Source: Daucus carota subsp. sativus (taxonomy: Eukaryota > Streptophyta > Magnoliopsida > Apiales > Apiaceae). Taken from it: DNA of 64,000 bases. The notes beneath the pieces are model-generated. The model did no database searches, was not told where the DNA came from, and saw nothing but the letters and a program-made list of their open reading frames with translations. The translations under genes were made by a program, and so were the position numbers. How positions within the stretch are numbered: the first letter of the stretch is position 1; each line of letters opens with the position of its first letter. Location: the NCBI RefSeq assembly GCF_001625215.2, contig NC_030385.2:613135-677134 (forward strand), read 5' to 3'. Positions 59,893 to 64,000 of the stretch are shown here, in pieces.

Positions 59893-60872
59893 TGTTATTT
59901 TACACCAACTATGAGAAAGATTGTAGAAGGGGGGGGTTGAATACAATCTTTTACAAATTTAAAAGATTCAAGGATGATACACTAAAACACAGTAAACAGA
60001 AAAACACCAAGTATTAAAAATACGGGTGGATTGAATGATCCACCCGTGAGATTTTATATAGAAGAATCTGTGGATTGTTTACAATTCGCACAGCTGCTGG
60101 TTCATCACTCAACAAGTTCTAACTCTCAGATTTTTCTCTCAAGTAATTTGAACAAGTTCAACTGATGCTACTAACTTGGTTATATACTCCAAGTTTTACA
60201 AAGCTTCTAGCTAGAATACAAAATGCACTCTAATCTAAAAACAATGCTGCACAACTTTGTCTTATGCATGCTTTCTGAGATGTCTTCATCTTTGACCATC
60301 ATCTTGATTTGATCCAGATTGCACTGCATGAGATAAGTATGTTTCTGCTTCTTCTTTATTTTCCTAATTAGGCTTCCATGTCTATTTTAGTGTAATTCGA
60401 TCCATGTGATTTGTCAGACTTAAGCTCTAGTCACTTTCAACTGCTCTTTGCTTCATCAGTTGAAAGTTCTGGTTACTTTCAACTGCTCTTGACTTCATCA
60501 GTTGAATGCCCGGCTCATCAGTTGAATGAATTACAAACTTCATCAGTTGAATGCTGTTCCAGTCTCATCAGATGAATTCCTCAGCATCATCAGTTGAACA
60601 CTTTGTCTTCAGTTGAATGCTTGATTTTCATCAGTTGAAACATCATCCAGTCTTCATCAGTTGAATAGTTACATCTCATCAGTTGAATATCCTTCACTTA
60701 GATAAAATTACATGGCATTGGATATTTACAATTAGCCATCCTATTCTACCCATCCGTTGATAATTCCCAAAGACAAGAAACATAACAATTACAACTGAAA
60801 TTTGATAAAGGTTCTAAGTAAGACATGTTACAAAATGTTTATGTTATCATCAAAAATTATTGATTCCTAACA
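59893..60872 (-). repeat. 5' LTR of the Sirevirus-type element
   Basis: 980 bp, matching 48060-49039 by eye. The hairpin is at 60022-60047, the TATA region just right of it, and the CAGTTGAA cluster at about 60432-60703. Confidence 0.95.
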
Positions 60873-61164
60873 ATTGAGATCAAAGCTATGAAATTTATAA
60901 AAGGGGGTCGGTTTAGTGTTTGAATTGATAAACTAGTTTTGGATAATTTTTTTTTGTTAAAGTATGTTATGTAGTCAGGTGAATTGAGTTTAGTGATTTT
61001 TTTACGAAGATCACCTACAAAACCATATGAATAAAATCCTGACAAATCAGTTCCTTGTATAAACCACTGCAACATATAAATTCACGTCATCATCCTCAAT
61101 CTCTATATATGTACACACGTCAAATATGCATATATATGTTATTATTCATTAGTTTTTCTTTCAG

Positions 61165-62263
61165 ATGGGAAGAAAAATTGGATTTTTGAATTGTGGATTG
61201 GGTTTAGGGTATTTAAGCGTAATTAAGGCTTGTTGTGCTTCCAATTTCTCGCAGCTATGCAGTAAAGTGAACCAAAGAAAAGGTAAAATTGTCGGATGAT
61301 ATTATGAGTTGTTATTCGATGAGTTTTGCATTTTCGTTGTCTGCTAGTTTTCTAGTGTCATACAATAATCTTGTATCTATAAAAACCTGTGTTTTTTTAA
61401 TTTGTTTTTACAGAGATAAATTCTGTATAGCTATCGAAAGATTAGGAAGGCAACATTATTAATTTATTGTTAAGGCTTATTACATCATCATCATTGATGC
61501 AAGACAAGGGTCAGAAACAAGTAAAAAGATAGATAAATATGAATTAACCGCAGCCTAAGGTGATCCAACCGAAGAAGAATCACAACCCTAGGATTTCTCA
61601 ACCGCAAAAAAGAAGTTTGTTAGGAGCGCAACCCATAACGAGAGAGAGAGAGTTTCAATAATAATCAATCAATTCTATTCAATAAAAGCGATTGCAATGG
61701 TTTATATAGAAATCCCAAAACTTGGTGAACAAGTAACTTGGAGAGTCGGAGACCAAGTAAAATCAAAGATAAAAGGAAACAAATCATTTTAATAATAACT
61801 CATACCTGTTGATTATCTACTACCATATATATATATTTATTTTCTAGAATATTCCTAACTAGATAATATAATAACTAAATAAAAACATCCTTAAATCTAA
61901 ATAATATTATAAAGTAATTAACAACTAATTTAACTATTTTATGCTCCGCATCGATCATCTTTTTGTTAGTTAATAATTATGTTTGGAAAGTCTCGTAAAG
62001 ATTAAATCTTTAAATCTAATCTAGTGTTTGCATATATATCAACAGGAACTCCGTTGAGTAGGATCTGCAATCTAAAGGATGACGGAATAGGAGGATTTAA
62101 ATTTAATCCATTAATTTCAAGGACGAATTACGCGAAAACAGGGATGGAGATTGGGATACACAAGTCAAATGTGGGAGAGCTTACAAACATCAAACAAGGA
62201 ACTATTGTTAACTTACCAGGTGAAAACAAGGGCTATCTTGTTAATTACAGTTATGACCAGAAG
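61165..62263 (+). CDS. Possible two-exon gene, N-terminal part (hypothetical)
   Basis: Exon 1, 61165-61282, reads MGRKIGFLNCGLGLGYLSV. A GGTAAA donor and an AACAG acceptor join it in phase to exon 2, 62046-62263. Exon 2 includes GTPLSRICNLKDDG, GIHKSNVGELTNIKQGTIV and LPGENKGYLVNYSYDQK and ends at a good AAG/GTATG donor in phase 0. The predicted 112 aa has normal amino-acid use in AT-rich surroundings. The first 35 residues are hydrophobic and Cys-rich with basic residues, possibly an organelle targeting or signal sequence. Alternatively exon 2 reads through to a stop at 62282. I do not recognise the family and found no later exons. It could be a gene fragment disturbed by the nearby insertions. 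Confidence 0.4.
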
Positions 62264-62296
62264 GTATGTTCCACTGTTTGTTAAATTTGTTATTTA

Positions 62297-62546
62297 CTCC
62301 CTCCGTTTCAATTTACATGTCCACTTTTAAAAAAATAATTTGTTTCAAATTAGTTGTCCACTTCAACTTTCAATGCAAAATCATATTTTCAAAGTTACTT
62401 CTACTCCACAAATCTCTTATTTATATTTTCAAGATCAACCCCATACCACATGTTATGGTCATTTAATGCAATTGATTTGTAAACAACCACTTTTCTTAAA
62501 CTGTGTGATTTTTTTAGAGTGGACATGTAATTTGAAACGGAGGGAG
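62297..62546. mobile_element. Stowaway MITE
   Basis: 250 bp with terminal inverted repeats CTCCCTCCGTTTCAATTTAC and its near-complement, flanked by TA on both sides (62295-62296, 62547-62548). It lies 33 bp after the hypothetical exon's donor. Confidence 0.9.
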
Positions 62547-62548
62547 TA

Positions 62549-63434
62549 TAATACAGTGATGCCTCTAATTATCGTGTGTTGTCAACTTTTCAACTGCAAT
62601 AATAGATTTATATAGATGATTACTTGTTTGAAGAATATAAATAGACAATCATTCCGGATACTTAGTTTGTGCCACTCAGAGTAGTAGCCGTGGGAAGGAG
62701 GGTAGGGGCTAGGGAGGGTGAAATGTAGCAAACGTCACCTCTGAATCTCTGTGTAGGGTTTTTGATATATATTTATATGTTGTGTTTAATGTTAAACATT
62801 CTTGTTCTTTCCAAGATTCTTATACTTTCAAAAGGTGAAAGTTACTGTGAATTATATGATTAAAATCTGTTTAAACAATTAGACAAGGGCTGAACTTAAA
62901 AATTACTGTGCACCAAAAGTCGAAACCAGGCAAGTAAAGTAATCTACCTATTATCATCTACATGAGACACAGGGCCTTGGTCATTCTATCAACCATGTGC
63001 TTCACTGCTTCGTTTATCTCAAAAACAACATCACTTCTGGGGACCCTCTAGTTCTTCCATCCTATGACCACCAAGTTCTAATACCATCAGCTGGGGGTGA
63101 CTTCGTGGAATTACTTAAGGACATGTGCATTTTGAGTATAAAAACACAAGAGTATTTTTCTAAGTACTGATTTTATGAATATACCCCCATATATTTGTAT
63201 GCAACATGCTTTTAACCTTGGGCTAGTTCTTAAAGTCGTCCCTAGGAGCATTTTTCCTCTTAGGCAACTTATATGGGTTTTTAAAGTTATGTAAAAATCA
63301 TGAAGCTTGGGATAAAAGGGTGAATTCTAGAGTTTTGGTTTCAACTAATTATTTAACTTTTTTTTGAGAATTTTTACATATTCATGTGAAAAGAAGATAA
63401 GATTCTAAAATTTGTGTGTTAGATATCACTATAT
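62549..63434. other. Intergenic region
   Basis: Mixed-composition DNA with no ORF of note and no recognised repeat. Confidence 0.5.
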
Positions 63435-64000
63435 GAGCGAATAACCCGTTTAGCCACTTTACCCGCATTTTACCCATCTTTCACCCGTTTCCCATGTTAA
63501 TCAGCTCACGGGCATGACCCGTTTAGATAACATAACCGGAATATAACCAGCTGCCTAAACCATATCTGAAATTTGCCTTCTTTACCGACATCCAATGCTA
63601 CTCCCTCCTTCCCATTTTAATTGTCCAGTTTGACTTTTGAATGGTCAAATTGACCAAAATTTGACGGAGGTTTACACCCTTAGTATAATTTTAAAAACTA
63701 AAAAAATTTATATCATTATAAAGTACATACAATATATTATAAAACGTAATTTTTACTTTTTTAAAATAATAACAGTTTTGTTCTACATGCTTGGTCAAAA
63801 ATTGGTCAATTTGACCATTGAAAGTCAAAACAGGACAATTAAAATGGGAAGGAGGGAGTACATTAATGCAGGTTGGGAGTTAATCACTATATTCTTAACG
63901 AGCGAATAACCCGTTTAGCCACTTTACCCGCATTTTATCCATCTTTCACCCGTTTCCCGTGTTAATCAGCTCACGGACATGACCCGTTTAGATAACATAA
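63435..64000. repeat. Long direct repeat (at least 101 bp) 465 bp apart, second copy cut by window end
   Basis: GAGCGAATAACCCGTTTAGC begins at 63435 and again at 63900. The 101 bases visible in the second copy differ from the first at about three positions. A Stowaway element lies between them. The copies are rich in ACCCGTTT/ACCCGCAT words. Confidence 0.85.
63601..63858. mobile_element. Stowaway MITE (second family)
   Basis: 258 bp with inverted ends CTCCCTCCTTCCCATTTTAA and its complement, TA target duplications at 63599-63600 and 63859-63860, and GGTCAAA/TTTGACC subterminal words. Confidence 0.9.

Larger units (their letters stand above)
48060..60872 (-). mobile_element. Complete Sirevirus-type Ty1/copia LTR retrotransposon (12.8 kb)
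   Basis: LTRs of 980 bp each lie at 48060-49039 and 59893-60872. They start TGTTATTTTACACC, end TTCCTAACA, and show no difference by eye. The target duplication is ATTGA (48055-48059 and 60873-60877). Read on the minus strand, the order is: primer site complementary to initiator tRNA-Met, gag (59832-57415), pol (57587-54096) in a different frame, and a large third ORF (53614-49184) in the env position. A polypurine tract and the 3' LTR follow. The copia order (protease, integrase, reverse transcriptase, RNase H), the size, the second gag zinc knuckle and the env-position ORF point to the Sirevirus (SIRE/Maximus) lineage. The ORFs are long and intact, so the copy is recent and possibly still competent. 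Confidence 0.95.

Noticed and set aside
59422-59940. 172-codon plus-strand ORF
   Set aside because: Antisense shadow of the Sirevirus gag; the minus-strand frame has clear gag domains.

Overview
This is nuclear DNA from a flowering plant, most likely a eudicot. The genes have many GT-AG introns, the intergenic DNA is AT-rich, and MITEs, SINE-like sequences and LTR retrotransposons lie between genes. The species cannot be read from the sequence. The general feel of an asterid is only a weak guess.

Left part (1-35.2 kb) is gene-dense. In order: a GBF-interacting-protein-1-like gene (minus strand, running off the left edge, N-terminus at 4764); a BREVIS RADIX family gene (minus, 6407-9992, 5 exons, 376 aa); a phospholipid:diacylglycerol acyltransferase (PDAT1-like, plus, 14082-18359, 6 exons, 668 aa); an ataxin-2-like/CID4-type PABP-interacting protein (minus, 19952-25149, 14 coding exons plus a leader exon near 27.7 kb, 618 aa); a mitochondrial TIM23 import-channel gene (plus, 29918-30475, no intron in its coding region); and an N-myristoyltransferase (minus, 33865-35175, no intron in its coding region, 436 aa). 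I built the exon joins by hand. Every join keeps codon phase across GT-AG introns. These are ordinary housekeeping or developmental genes with no operon-like functional link.

Right part (35.5-64 kb) is transposon-rich. It holds a 609-bp MULE-type element with 10-bp target duplications, a tRNA-like SINE, and a young gag-only LTR element (40864-44695: TR-GAG type, LTRs identical by eye, TSD GTGCC). A small DUF3511 gene (45234-45581) follows. Then comes a 12.8-kb Sirevirus-type Ty1/copia element on the minus strand (48060-60872). Its 980-bp LTRs are identical by eye, its TSD is ATTGA, and it has an initiator-Met-tRNA primer site, gag, pol and a 1476-codon env-position ORF. A possible unrecognised two-exon gene (61165-62263) and two Stowaway MITEs follow.

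The most unusual structure is in the Sirevirus. A short word (CATCAGTTGAA and its complement) recurs about ten times in each LTR, in the pol-to-third-ORF spacer and inside all three ORFs. Outside the LTRs it often occurs as perfect inverted pairs that could fold as hairpins.
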